This document shows, piece by piece, positions 11,952 to 25,300 of a DNA stretch of 64,000 nt (positions are counted from its first letter, which is position 1; every line of letters starts with the position of its first letter). The stretch spans positions 479,733,594-479,797,593 of the forward strand of contig CM041777.1 of NCBI GenBank assembly GCA_023374045.1, read 5' to 3'. The notes beneath the pieces were generated by a model. It worked only from the letters and a program-made list of their open reading frames with translations. It was not told the DNA's origin and made no database searches. Both the position numbers and the translations under genes were made by a program. The DNA comes from Limonium bicolor (Eukaryota; Streptophyta; Magnoliopsida; Caryophyllales; Plumbaginaceae).

Positions 11952-14440
11952 CTTACCGCTCAGTGTGGGACTACAAAATCTTATAATCCCTTATTAACTT
12001 CGCGAGAAGATAGTGTGAAACCTCGAAATATAACAATAGAGAAACAGAATCTCAAAAATATAGCTAAACACACATCATGGATAAGCACAAGTTTTGAATA
12101 CCTGAACAAATACCAAGGGTCTCAGCTAGTGTTAGTATGGTAACTATACTAGACTCCTAATTAATAAAGGGGAGAGAACAAACTTTGAATCGATATTTTC
12201 TGAAGTCGGGAGAACTACTTAATTAGCAATACCAAATGCTACATATATAAATCTAAACTGGAGGTTGTAAACCAAAACGTTGAGGAGTATTGATACATTT
12301 CAGAGGGCTAAAGTATCGTTGAGAATACCTACCCTATTTTGGGGCTATCGTCCTACACTATCCTTATGGTTCTATACGAGCATATGTCTTTTATGACAGC
12401 TCAAGTTATAAACGCGAATAAAGATCGCAATAAATCAAGTAAGGTTAACACCATATGTAATGTAAATTCAATATAAACATGGTAACAAATACCCCTCATT
12501 GACACTTACAATGAAGGAAGTACAAGTTACATTAAGAGTTTGAATTAATATATACACTAAAAGTAAGAGGAAATTAAATTTAAAGGTAGTAAAACATACC
12601 CCTTGGCTTGTAACACGTGTTTTATACGGAAACCTTCCTAACTTTATATACAATCTCTAAGAATTTTAGACCCTCTATTTATTACACCTAATCATCATAT
12701 TTTTGGAAGCCATTGAGCTTGTGGATTAACCACGTTTCTAAAAGATAGAAACAAACGATAAGCATTGATTGTCCAGTTACCAAACCGTAGGATTCAAACT
12801 GGAAACCCTTAGTCGAGATGATATGAATATAAAGAGATACTTAACCTAGGCTGAACATATGGTTCACTTGGTTTATGGAGTTTAGATGGAATAAGGAGTA
12901 GCCAAGCTTAAAAGAGCAGGAAATAATACTTTATGGACTGTAGTTGTTGATCGAGTTATGAGACTTTCCCTTGGAGTCTAACTGTGACTGCCTTTGTTCT
13001 ATGTAATGATAACCAAGTATAGGCAATAATCAAGCCTTGATAAGTGAAATATTAGATAAACCTTTTAAGAGAAGAGGATATTCAAAGGTATACTAATCCT
13101 TAACTAAACTTATTACTTGTATGATGGATTTAGGAATTAAGATGATTGATATATATAATTATTAGACAGTATGAGCCTAGATATTTTAATAAGAATTTAC
13201 TTTTATGCCAAGAGGAAAAACTGGCTTCCCCGCTAAGGAACTTGGTTCCGGGGATTAAGGTTATACACTAGATTTGAGTATAGGTTATAACAGTTATCGG
13301 AATAAGTTGTATACTAATTAAGGGAAAATGTACATGTAGTGATCACCACGTCACAAAGTTTGATAAGATAAAATTTAGAAAATGACAATTATGTGATTGT
13401 TTGATATTGGACGTGGGAGGTCGAACTTGATCCTGGTCAGATCAAGGGAAAACCAAACACAAAATGGTGTGGAAGGATAGTTCAACACTGATGCTGACCC
13501 CATCAGGGTTGGATGATTCCTGAGACTCCTTACAAGTGGTCACAAATATTTCTGTAGTACGCAAGTATCTATTCTTTAACCTAAGATAAAATTTGACTAA
13601 TAAGTACATGAGATATAGAAGGTGTAAATTAAGAGTTAAGTTGTCCAGGTTATCCTGAGGAGATTAAATAGCTAGAACAACTCCGCGTATGTCGGAAAAA
13701 TAATCAATTATGAGGGAAATACTAACTATTATTATTCCATGAACTATGTTAATAAATTAGATATGAGATCAAGAGAAAATTACTTATAATAAAAGTATTC
13801 TCAAACTAGCTTCTAAGTTATGGCCATATTGCCATCAGAAGGAAAAATCGACTCTAAGTCTTTCTTTATGAATCCAAACCCAATATATTAAATGGGAATC
13901 TACCTATAAACGGGGTAGAATATAAGGAGTAGAAACATGATACTAATACTCACATGAGTTGATTGAGAGAAAACTGTACCCTGCTAGAAACATTAGCAGG
14001 AACCTAATGTGGCATACCTGATGAACAGACGATAGTAATCGTGTATATACTACCAACAATTGGTGAACCGATAATATCAAGAAATATTTCTATACTATAC
14101 ATAAGATGCACGGCTCAACCGTAGCTCATACTTTACATTGGAAATGAAAGCCGTATATGGTGAAAGTAAACCCAAATACCATAAATCACAAGATGATGAC
14201 CTAAAGATAGGGATTATAAGTATGCCCAATATTAATACAAAGACACGAGCGCCGACGATTACAACTAAGAGGAGATTAATGGAAGTGTGTTATACACAAA
14301 TAGTTTAAACACGCCATGAAATAATATTGGCAATGTACAAGATAATAGATCACCTTCACCCATACATACGGGATTCAGATATAAAAGCATATTAATGCAC
14401 TATGGAACATATCAGGAAATACATAGATTTTGAGGAATAT
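11952..14440 (+). mobile_element. Internal region of A, unrecognised sequence
   Basis: This continues A's internal region after the solo LTR. It should hold reverse transcriptase, RNase H and most of integrase, but I see none of their motifs in any frame. It contains a segment (13414-13549) that closely resembles part of B's 3' non-coding internal region (33158-33290). It therefore looks like non-coding material in place of pol, or pol decayed beyond recognition. Confidence 0.5.
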
Positions 14441-14448
14441 ACCTCGTA

Positions 14449-14905
14449 GGACAAAAGTCATATGTTAATGTCCGTAGGAGAGACCTCGAGTTCGCAATAG
14501 ACGATCGAGTCTTCCTTAAAGTTTCACCCTTGAAGGGAACCCTTAAATTTAGGCAGAAGGGCAAGCTTAGCCTGCAGTATGTAGGACCGTACCTTATTAC
14601 GGAGCGAGTGGGCCTATTAGATTACAGGTTAGATTTACCTATTGAGCAGTATGTGTCTCACCCATGACTTATTTTAGAGCCCGAGACACTCGAGTTAGAA
14701 CCTACACTTAGATATGAGGAGACCCCAGTACGCATTTTAGACTCCAAACTAGGGAGACCAGGAACAAGACCATTAGAATGGTCAAGGTTCTTTGGTCAAA
14801 CCATGACATTGAGGAGGCGACATGGGTGTTAGAGGACTCCATGCGAGACAAGTATACGTCACTTTCTTATAGTTTTGTGTATACTTGTGGGGTACGTGAG
14901 CGTAA
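14449..14905 (+). pseudogene. pol: Broken integrase C-terminus and chromodomain of A
   Basis: This is the end of a chromovirus pol gene. Frame 1 from 14449 gives the integrase GPY/F-type module (RRRDLEF, VFLKVSPLKG, KGKLS, YVGPYLI). It lacks roughly 15 residues where the usual NVFHVSML-like stretch should be, and meets TGA at 14665-14667. The same frame continues to EETPVRILD; then a frameshift near 14760 moves to frame 3, which reads the chromodomain core (VKVLWSNHDIEEATW, LEDSMRDKY). The chromodomain would guide integration to chromatin marks. One stop, one frameshift and a deletion make it non-functional. It is placed just before the first PPT, as expected for a chromovirus. Confidence 0.82.
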
Positions 14906-14923
14906 CCCTTTTTAAGGGGGGTA
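14889..14923 (+). promoter_or_regulatory. First stem-loop and PPT-like tract of A
   Basis: GGGGTACG (14889-14896) and CGTAACCC (14901-14908) pair except for one position around the loop TGAG. The tract ttttaaggggggtag follows at once. The purine run is identical to the one at the LTR border, 630 bases further on. Confidence 0.65.
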
Positions 14924-15521
14924 GAGCACCACATGCGACTTGCATATCTGCAGTCTATATTGGTTTTGTGTATGGTTATTTGTGTTTGATTGTTGCGCAT
15001 GTGTGCAATTGGTTGAATGGTTGTTGATATGTCCTATGTGACAATGGTTGGTTATCAATGATGTGTCTTGTGAGACACTTGTATGGTTATTGTTGAGTCC
15101 TATGTGACACTTGAATAAGTTATGGTTGTATCCTATGTAACACTTGGATATTTATGAAGCACTTAATTACTTTACAGTATATTTATATTTATTCCTACAA
15201 TCACACGAGAGATTCACTGCCAAGGGTTTACGCCTCTGCACTCTGTAGGACTGAGGATTTGGTATTGCACTTGTGCAGTGATGACCGAGTGGGATAGCTA
15301 GGAAGTTGGAACATGTATGGTTTTACAGTATTTACCAAGTACTTATGCTATAATTACATGGATTATCATGAGTAAGGTTATATACATGAACAAATTACAT
15401 AGATTTAGATTACAGATAGAACGTAGAAGTGTCAATATAGTATTGACACCCAATAATGATAAGTATACAGGGAATAGATAAGGAGGAACCTGATTCCATA
15501 GGATGAACAAGTATAAGTTAT
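14924..15521 (+). mobile_element. 3' non-coding internal region of A
   Basis: No frame is supported here. At about 15226-15275 there is a segment (gggtttacgc, then tctgcactctgtagg) that recurs at 21926-21975 inside the LTR of a different element. Loose repeats of tcctatgtgacactt occur at 15029-15150. Confidence 0.6.
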
Positions 15522-15556
15522 GACTTCGGGACAAAGTCCTTTTAAGGGGGGTAGAC
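15522..15556 (+). promoter_or_regulatory. PPT of A at the 3' LTR border
   Basis: The tract ttttaaggggggtagac ends where the LTR begins with TGAAATACCCC. GACTT (15522-15526) and AAGTC (15534-15538) form a short stem just before it. This is the expected plus-strand primer of a Ty3/gypsy element. Confidence 0.85.
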
Positions 15557-18500
15557 TGAAATACCCCTAACATTTAAATAATTAAATATAAGTAAATAAA
15601 TAATATTTGAGGAATTATAAATATTATTTGGGGAATTATGAAACCCTAAGAAAGTATATAAACACTTGGGCGTTAAAACGCACCTAAACTCCTTAAGGTC
15701 AAAAACGTGCGTTAAAGCCCGACCTTAAGATAAACAAGTTATATAATCTATAAACTTCACATGAAGTTAACCAAGCATCATTATATGATCTTTAGAATTC
15801 AGGACCTCACCTAAAACTGAGTAAAAATACAATATGCTCGGGAATTCCCTTAAAGGCCCCTTGAGGCCCAAAAGTCCCGGAACTACCTTATAAAATAAAA
15901 TAAAGCATTACACCTCATTATAAATGCACCATAACACCTTAATAAACATTTGAGATGAATTACTCACACTAAATTCTCGATTAAACGTAAAGTGCTAGGA
16001 GATGTCTTATGAGGGTCCCATAAACCCTCGGGAATGCCTCGGAGGAGTGCCGAGGTGTCATGAACCCCTATAAAATTAATTCTTAGAGTTCCTAACATCA
16101 TTACTCAACATTCTAAATAGAATGCATGAGCTACTTCCTCAAAAATAAACAAGGTGCTCGGACGGATTTCTTAACGCTCCTTTTTGCCCGGTTAGCCCGA
16201 GAGTTGTGTTCTGAGTTGTTATAACCCCATATAACTCAATGTAACACCGTAAAATATTATTATTGACTATAAACAATGTCAATAAACACTTGGAACTCAT
16301 AGCGACTAATTATTTTACAGAAAATCCTTAAAGCACAAAATGCACCTTCGAGTGTCACAAAAATGCGTTTTACGCAATTGTCTTGAAGTTTTTGAGGAGC
16401 CACGAGTTGATAATCTTAAAAGAGGATAAAATGACCATCTAAATCAATTAATTCCAGTACTAAATTCATAGTACTAATGGGGGCGATTTTTGAGTCAAAA
16501 AGATACCTAAAATCAGCATTTTTACCTTAAAACTTTCATCCTTTACCATGGTATAAATGTACCAATTAAATGCCGGAACCTATTACACATATTAGTATGA
16601 TCTTAGTACAATATATTTTAGCAAAAATCAAATGAAAAATTAATTCCATTTGAGCCCTATACCATGCGTTTTTTTCTAGTCTATTTTGGCTAGATTTTAC
16701 AAAAATTATTGCCTTATGCTAATGTGACTCACCTAGCATATACTATATGATAATGTAACAATTAAATTAGTCATGTGGAGCCTTCATTTATGTATGACCT
16801 GCAAATAATTAAGCAAACATTAGTTGAACAAAAGTTATAAGAATCAAATTACATAAACTGACAAGGCCTAGGACTACTTTATACTAGTTGCAAGAATCTA
16901 ACAAAACTAGTGTCTATGGCCTCATATACTACACGATTTTGATAAGGAAAAGAAGGGGCTGGATTGCTATACTTTAGTCTAAATTATACAGCACCTAACT
17001 AGCATGATTCCTTGCCTAACACAAACAAAAATTAATTGTCTCCAAACAGCACTAGTGTTTGATTTTGAGCATAGAAAAGAAGTCTAGTTGCTGTAAAATA
17101 ATTGGACTAAGACATCAACTAATTAGCTAGCATGTTCTTATGTCTTAAAAGACAAAGAAAAATCGGTTGTCTATATGCTCAATGCATTACCGAAATGATA
17201 AGAAAAGCAAGCCAATAATAACATTGGATTAGCTTAGAAAATTCAAAGGAGACATATACTGAAATACCCCTAAATTAATTTAAATTAATTTAGGGGATTT
17301 CTTTTATTAAACCTTTAATAATATTATTAAGTATTAAATTATTATATGGAATGAGGAATATTAAATTATTATATGGAATTATGAATATTAAATTATTATA
17401 TGGGGTTGTGAAATTTATTTAGGGGTTTCTCCTAATTATTATATTATTATATAGTATTATGAATTTAATAATAAGATTTATAAGTCAATAAATCTTGGGA
17501 AAATTATAAACACTCCAAATATATTATAAAGATTTTAGGAAGTGTTGGAACATTGTTTGGAAATATAAAGTCAATATAAAATTCTAGAAACCTTAAAGCT
17601 TATTAAGCCTTGCTAGAGTTGACTTTTTGAGAATGTTCAAACCAGGCCATGAAACCTATACCAAAAAAAAGGTTATGAAAAACCATGAAGATCGATAAAA
17701 AGAACGTCAAAAACGGATCATCCTAGCCAAAGTTATGCTAGTTTGAAGTTTAGAGCCAAAATTTCATAAACTGCCACGTGTCAGCCTCTCGTGCGCCCCA
17801 ACACTTAGTCGGTTCTATCTCCTAGTTTTTCTCTAACAACCACCCGATTTTGACCTAACTTGTGACGGCTATATCTCTCTCGTTACTTCGAATTTTCCAG
17901 TGCCGTCTTCACCACTCTCTTCTCCTTAATTCCCTCTTTACAATCATAACTCATACAAGCCCTAACTCCTTCTACATCGACGGGAAAGTTGATCCAAAGT
18001 TGTCAACTTTCGAGTTCGTAACCCAGTTTCCAGTTTCATCCGATTTCAGGTAAAGTTCGTCTTGCCATAACTTTCTCGTCTTTCAACCAAATTTCGATTT
18101 CTTTAGCTCGTTGTGTAGATCTCTAATCCGTCTACAATTTTTATGTTTATGCCCAAGCCTGATTCATAACCGGTTGGAAGTTATAGCCGCTCAAAGTTCC
18201 TGATTTTTCAGCACATAAAATCATACCGAAACAGAGAGGTAAACTCGTAACTTTCGGGTCAATTTTCTTTCTGTATAATGCGAGTTAGGATTAGTTCTAG
18301 TTATCAATGTGTAGATCTAAGTTTCATCTTTCTAAAGAGCCCAATAACAAAGCCTAACTCGATCTGTGCAATAACTTATAGATCCTCGAAGGTTGCTTCA
18401 CGAACTGGTCGGAAGTTCGAGTTTTTCCAGAAAAACGATTTCGAATCGCTTCGATTCGGGCAATTCCGGTGAGTTTCCGATCAATTGCTCCGATAATGTA

Positions 18501-19685
18501 GTTCGTAATAGTATTTCCGACCTAACCCATGTTTCAATTGTGTCAATTACGCTCTAGATTAGGAGAATTTGGCGAATTAATATCCGGATCGTACTCTGTA
18601 GCTAGTTTAAACCCTAACGTTCGAATTGAATACGAAACTGGGTGAACTCTGGATTAAAATTGGGGAAATCGGTACCAATGGAACCAAATTGAATTCGGAT
18701 TCAATGAAACAAAAATCAATCGATTTGGTTCTGTGAGTTGAGAGAAATCGTCGAATTGGTACTCGGTTTGGTATTAGAGTTCGCTGATGAACTCGATGCA
18801 CAGGAGCCGTCCGATCTCGGTTTAAGAGATTGGACGGCCGAGATTAAAACATACCAGAATTAGTTTATAAGAGTTTTAATAAATACCAGTAAATAATCTT
18901 AACTTGTTGGGTTAATTTAAATATCTTCCCGAATGTATTTTGACTTGAAATTTTAACCATATTCCTTATTTTATGTAGTTTATTTTGATGTAAATTATTA
19001 TGGTTTTGGAGTTTTTAAACATAAGTTATGATTTTTACAAGTTACGGGTTTTCTGGAATTATTTGGCTAAATTAAAAAGATATTTTTATGAAATAAAAAT
19101 TTTATAATATGTCTAAAATGTTATAGTTACTGTATATTAAGTTTGGGAATTTTTGGGCAACGGGAAAAGGTTTTAAAAATTGTGTTTGTGAGTTTTTCAT
19201 AAGAATAACTTATAATATATAGTTTTTAATGTAATCAAAAATTAAAGTATAGTTGATTAATGAACTTTATAGGTTGGGGAAAATATAATAAGACTAATTA
19301 ACATTTAATACAGTATGTTTATAAATATTTTGGGTATTAACTTTAAGTGAAGTAAAAATTGTTACATATTTATATATATATTATATGAGAGAAATAAATA
19401 GAAACTTATATTAAATCAAGGAATTTAACTAAACTACATTTTATTTATTATATATAATATGGAAGCTAATATGTTTAACTAAAACTAAGGGAAAATACTC
19501 TATTTTATAAACCATAAATCAGTTGTGGGTATGTCTAAAAGATATTAAATATAATTAAATACAATATAATTTCTTAAAGAATGTTCTGGATAAATCTTGA
19601 TATATGTGGATATATATATAGTATATAAATACAATAAAAATAGATAAAGGAAATAAAATTCCTTGTGGGAAATATAATAGGGAGG

Positions 19686-19712
19686 ATATATATATATATA
19701 TATATATATATA
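19686..19712. repeat. (TA)n microsatellite
   Basis: An uninterrupted run of about 13 TA units inside the AT-rich middle of the solo LTR. Confidence 0.9.
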
Positions 19713-21615
19713 CGATAAATAATAAATAAAAGGAATAAAATACCTTATAGAAGATATAATATGAAGGAATTAATGAGTTAAACTAAACCTCTACATGATA
19801 CTAATAAAAGAATGTTATATGAGGTGGTAATTTATGGTTATAGGTTGAGTTTTTAGTTATCTTTGGGTTTCTAAGATTTATATAAACCGTATTTAAACAC
19901 ACGTATTTATTTAGTCAATGACCACAATGTAAATCTACAATTTGGTTAAGAAATTAATAGGTTGAAATTTAGGAATATTTGTAATTAGTCTACATAAAGG
20001 GTTACACAAATAGATCTATTTATATAATTAATAATAAAATAAATGAGATACTTTTACATTTAAATGTTCTTATTATATAAACAATAGTAAAATAAATGAG
20101 TTACTTTTACATCTTCATGTGAAGAGGATAAATAAGTCTAGATTTAATTATTTCTTAATATTTATAGTATTGAGTAATAACTTAATATTTTAAGATAAAA
20201 TCATTAAAAGGATTATGATATAAAACTATATTAAACTATGATTAGGAGATTAATCTAAATAATAATCCTTAAGTTTCTTGGAATTAGTTAAGCCATATAA
20301 AATACATTCATTATCAATATTCAGGATGTGAGTTTATAAATAAGTGATGTACATAATAGTTAAGATTTACAAAAAGGTTTGCAAATAGAAATTTGATACT
20401 TAAAATCATTGAACCTTTAATTAGATGAAACTAGGTTACATAAGAGATTATATTGATTTACCTTTTGACACTGGGAAAATTAATGTGTCATTTGAATATA
20501 AGGTATGGGGATTTCTCGGAATATGTTATCTTATTAAATAGTTAACAGTTTCACTTACGATCCATAATTTAAATCTTTGGTAAATTCTACCTTATGTAGA
20601 TATATTGTCCATCCTAAATACAATAAAGGAAATTAATTTATTAAAGTTATACCTTTGAAACCGTTAGGTTTTGTAAACAATTTAAACTGTATTTAAGACT
20701 TAAGTTTAGTGAAGTTTAGTATAAAAGGTTTATACATAGCCTATGGAGGGAATGTGTGTAAAAGTAAAACAGTTAGGGAATTAAATGTAAGTAAGGATAC
20801 ATAAAAGGTTATCTTAAAACACCTTATTATAAATATGGTTAAGTAAATAATAAACCTTGTGGATACTAAAGGTGAGAGTTCGATAAGTTTGAGTTAACTA
20901 TAATATGGTTATTTCAAGATGAAAAGTAATTTAACAACTTATGACAAGATTAATAGATGGTTGTAATTAAAGGCCATTCTGAACTAAAGATAAGATAATT
21001 GAGTTTAGTAGCTCAAATAAGTTATACTAAAATGCGTCTACAACACTACGATTTCAATATACAAGATGTAGGTCTTAGTTAAGTTAAGGGAAAGACTTAA
21101 TCCTAATGGGTTGTCTAGTAGAAATTGTTTAAATATATAATATTTATATGTTGAGATAATAGTATAGTATTCTAAGATAAACCCATCATTGGTCATAACA
21201 CATTGTTTATTCTAAATTAAGAATAAAGGTATTGAGCTTAAGATTATTATTGAAATTCTTAGATTTAATTATATACTAAAACATTTATGTTATAAAGGTC
21301 TCAAAAGTCTTGAATGTGGGGATTGTGGTTAAATATGAATTAAGTGGATAGGAGTGGACAATTAGCAGGTGTTAATAAAATACATTCCTTGATCCTACAA
21401 CCTTGGGCTATACAACATTCTAAAACAAGTCGAAGGCTATACTTAACAATTAAGCGAAGGGTTTACAAGATGATCGAGGTTTAGGAATACGAGTGAGGAA
21501 TCTATTTAAGTTTGACTTAGGGTATGAGTTATTGATGATAGATTACCTTTAATATTCTTCAGAGTACTGTTGATTGTTTACGCAAGTTGTCTAGAGCTGC
21601 TACAGCGTTATCCAG

Positions 21616-21770
21616 GTACGATTTCTCGTACTCAGCTTGTTGTGTTTTGGACTTTATGGAATGTTTTGTACGATTTCTCGTACTCAGCTTGACGTGTTTT
21701 GGACTTTATGGAATGTTTTGTACGATTTCTCGTACTACGATATTTTTGCTGGTTGACTTGTGGAATGTTT
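21616..21770 (+). repeat. 52-bp tandem repeat, about three units
   Basis: Units starting gtacgatttctcgtact begin at 21616, 21668 and 21720, exactly 52 bases apart; the third decays after its first half. The core gtacg...cgtac is itself palindromic. Confidence 0.85.
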
Positions 21771-22060
21771 TGGAAACGCTAACTGACTTTAAGAGGAACT
21801 TCTAAAAATAAGAAATGGTTGTGTGACTGACTCAGCTTGTGTGACTAACTGAGCCTTGGATGTGGAACTCACTTGGGTATTGGTTTCTTCTACTTGGTTG
21901 CCCGTTAGACATTGGCTGCTTAGGGTTTACGCTTCTGCACTCTGTAGGACTGAGTGTTTTGGTATTGCTCTGGGTAGTTGGTGATCTAGCGGGATTTTTG
22001 GAAAAGGTCAATCTTGGAAATCTTTCTTTCGACGTGCGCGCGTCTTTAATGGTAACAGTA

Positions 22061-22393
22061 GGGGGCTGTATATCCCTCGCCCATAGGGGCATTGATATTG
22101 AACAGCAGGGGGCTGTATATCCCTCGTCCATCAGGACATTATTAAATTTAACAGCAGGGGGCTGTATATCCCTCGCCCATAGGGGCATTGATATTGAACA
22201 GCAGGGGCTGTATATCCCTCGTCCATCAGGACATTATTAAATTTAACAGCAGGGGGCTGTATATCCCTCGCCCATAGGGGCATTGATATTTAACAGCAGG
22301 GGGCTGTATATCCCTCGTCCATTAGGACATTTAAATCTGACAGCAGGGGGCTGTATATCCCTCGTCCATAGGGACACTGATATCTGGCGGTGG
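22061..22393 (+). repeat. 48-bp minisatellite, seven units in two alternating types
   Basis: Units beginning gggggctgtatatccctcg start at 22061, 22108, 22157, 22204, 22252, 22299 and 22346. Two variants alternate: one with cccataggggcattgat and one with tccatcaggacatt. The array thus has a ~96-bp two-unit period. It lies about 640 bases from the solo LTR's 3' end. Confidence 0.9.
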
Positions 22394-25300
22394 GGGCCAT
22401 CTCTCCCAATTGAATTATTCCACTCTTGAGTTATTGGTTCTTGGATCTATCTTATTATTCCTAGTCCTTTGTGACTATCTGAGTCTTTATACTCCAAACG
22501 GGAATTGGTTCTAACATCAACAATGGATGCTTACTAACTATGTGGTGTGACTACTTAAGTGGATGACTTGGTTTGGAAGTTCTTTATCTTTGTCTTGTTT
22601 TCCTTTCTCTTTAAACTTGATTGTTTTGAAGTGCTTTATCTATGTTTTACTTTTCAGAGTTTGTTTTCATGTTACTATTTATTTGAAGAGTTATGTTTTA
22701 TAAGTTTGTTTTTGGAGAATTGTACCAGTTCCATTCCAGGGAACTGACCCGCCCCCTTTGGGGTGGGCTGCTTGGTTTCATCTTGCAGGTACGAATTGAT
22801 TTACAGGTGGCCACGAAGAGAATGAGCGTTTGGGATGGGACTAGGTTTTGTGGAGAGAGAATATGTTTAATTTCTATTATGTTGTGTTAAGTTTTTCTCG
22901 AGTTCAGACCGTAGCTTTTGTGGATTGTAAGTTGTAAATTGGTGAGGTTTGGTGCCGGGTGTTTGGAACCCGATGGTCTGTAATCGCCTTAGAGTTTTAT
23001 TTCCGCTGTATTTATGGTTAATAGGGGCGTTACATATACCTACCTTGCTCCTTGTCTTCTAGTTACAATTTTCAATCAAGCTCCATTAATTTCCTTTCAA
23101 TCAATCGTATGCTAGTCTGAATGGAGAGACTTTAGTAGCTAAATTATGAAAGCAAATAATCAAATAATTAAAAGCAAATCAAAGAATAATGACAATAATT
23201 TCCAAGTGGATTCCTTTCATTCTTCCTTACCTTATTCCTACGTGAGCTTTAGACTTCATTCCTCCCTTGCTCACACAACCGAAGGTAAGCTCTCTCTTCT
23301 TCTCTCTTTTCTTCTTCCATTGTTAGCTAATTCCTTAGAGCTCTAAGCTCCATTAATGGTGAATTAAATCCTAACACCATTTCTATGTAAATTCCTAGTT
23401 AAAGCTACCAAGTCTTGAAGCAAGAAATCATCCTAGCAAACCTACAAGAAATCACCAAGCATATATGCTCCGAGGAGGTTCCTAGATTCAACAACAACTC
23501 AAGGAACAACAAGATCAAGTTAAGGTATAGTTTCATGTTGAAAAATCCTAAGTAATTACCTAAACTATTTTCAAAAATTTAGAACCTCTAAACCTATGTT
23601 CTCTTCATTATTTCATGAAGGAAACTTGGATCTACAATCATCTCAAGGTGTATCAGAAATACCTTGTTAAATTCCTAAGGTAAACTCTTGTAAAATTTCT
23701 CCAAATCTCATTTATAATTTTTGTTAGAAATCTAACAAATGAATCTCCTAAATATATTTAAGGAGCCGAAAATTCTTCATCAAGATAGCTTTTGGAGAGC
23801 TTGGAATTCAAGGAAAAATCAAGTACAAGAATTGTCTTGATTCAAGGAGTAAGTTTATTTAATTAAGGTTTATTAAGTTTAAGCTTGAATTAAGCTTCAA
23901 ACTTTGGTATAAAAATTTTGTATAACCTCTAAACAATTAAGGCCGAAAATACTATAGGTTATAATGTCAAGAAAATAATTTATAACATATAAGGTAAGAT
24001 TATTACCTTAAGGTATAATTATGTGTCACAAAAATTAATTAGGATACACATATTATTAAACCGAAATATCTAAGGATAAAAGGTTCTATTTTGAGTTTAT
24101 AATCATTCTAAGTCATTAGCATAATTTTTGGAAGTGTTATATGGCTTATATACAATTATATGTATTTATTATAAGGTTTAAATCAAGTTTTAAAACTATA
24201 AGGTAAAAATATATTAAAGCCGAGAGCAAGGTGTGTTACTTGATGATTTTTGAGATATATATAAGTGTATTAGCTTATATTCTAAAATTTGGGATTATTA
24301 AAAATAGTTACAAGTAATTAAATGGCGAGTTTAATAAGTTATGTGGTCAAAATGTAAATTTTGAAAAGATTGGTGTGCTAAATATAAAAACCGAGAGCTT
24401 AAGGATTAATTTGGTATATTTATGATATAATATAAGGTAGGAATTAATATTATGAATTTTGGTGAATTTAAATAAGTGGTTAAGTGTTGAAATAACAATT
24501 TATAAAGTTTTGGGACTATTTTGTAATTATTGGGAAGTTTGGGAGTATAGCCGAATTACAAGTGAATTTATGGGTATATTAAAGTAATAATTATGAAATT
24601 AAGTCTTGGTCAAAGTGTTGACCAAAAACTTTGGGTTAAAATGATTTATGACATAAAATATTAAGTTTATAAAAGTTTTGGGGTGAATATGTAATTTATG
24701 GAAGTATATATGAAAAATAGAATTTAATATGGGGCAGAAATGGAAATTGAAGAAAGTTGTGGATTGTTTTGGTTATTCTAGTGAATTAAATATTAAAACT
24801 ATAATTTATAAGTTAATATGTAACTTATATAAAGTTTTGGGATTAAAATGTAAATATAAGGAAAGTATATGGCAAGACCGAAAATTAATGAGGTCATTTG
24901 GTAATTTATAAAAATTAGAATACCCATTTGGAATTACCGAAATATTAAGTGGCTAATTAGTAAATTAAAAAGGAAGTATGGTTAATTAATAATTACAAAG
25001 GTTAATGTGGGTAATTAGTGAATTATAAAAGTTATAAAGTTATTTGGCAATTTATAAAAGTTAATATATTTGTTTTACAATTTCCGAAAATTAGTAAGGG
25101 TATTTAGTAAAGTATAAAAGTATGTGGTTATTTGGTAAGTTGTAAAAGTTAACGGGTTTAAATGATGATTACCGAAAACTATATGAGGTTATTTAATAAT
25201 TTATAAAGTTGTTGGGTATAAAATATAAATACCGAATTAATAAGGATGGTTTGTAATTTATTAATAAAAGGGATTTAAAGTAGGTAATGTAATGTGATAT

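Larger units (their letters stand above)
17260..23034 (+). mobile_element. 5.8 kb solo LTR in A's 3' LTR
   Basis: It begins TGAAATACCCC, ends GGGGCGTTACA and is flanked by TATAC at 17255-17259 and 23035-23039; the uninterrupted site is seen at about 1391-1410 in the 5' LTR. No PBS, PPT or coding domain lies inside. Its ends show it to be a chromovirus LTR, but the body differs from both A and B, so it is a third family. It contains an AT-rich central part (18840-21500), a (TA)n run, a 52-bp tandem repeat and a 48-bp minisatellite. The motif ccccctttgggg followed by caggtac near 22750-22790 also occurs in B's LTR at about 38047-38082. Confidence 0.92.

Noticed and set aside
22061..22393. Regular repeats suggesting a CRISPR-like array
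   Set aside because: Units are directly adjacent with no variable spacers, and the setting is a plant LTR; it is a minisatellite.
15557..23034. 17260-23034 as a full element with its own short LTRs
   Set aside because: No direct repeat at its two ends, no PBS after a left LTR and no PPT before a right one; TSDs and single LTR ends fit a solo LTR.
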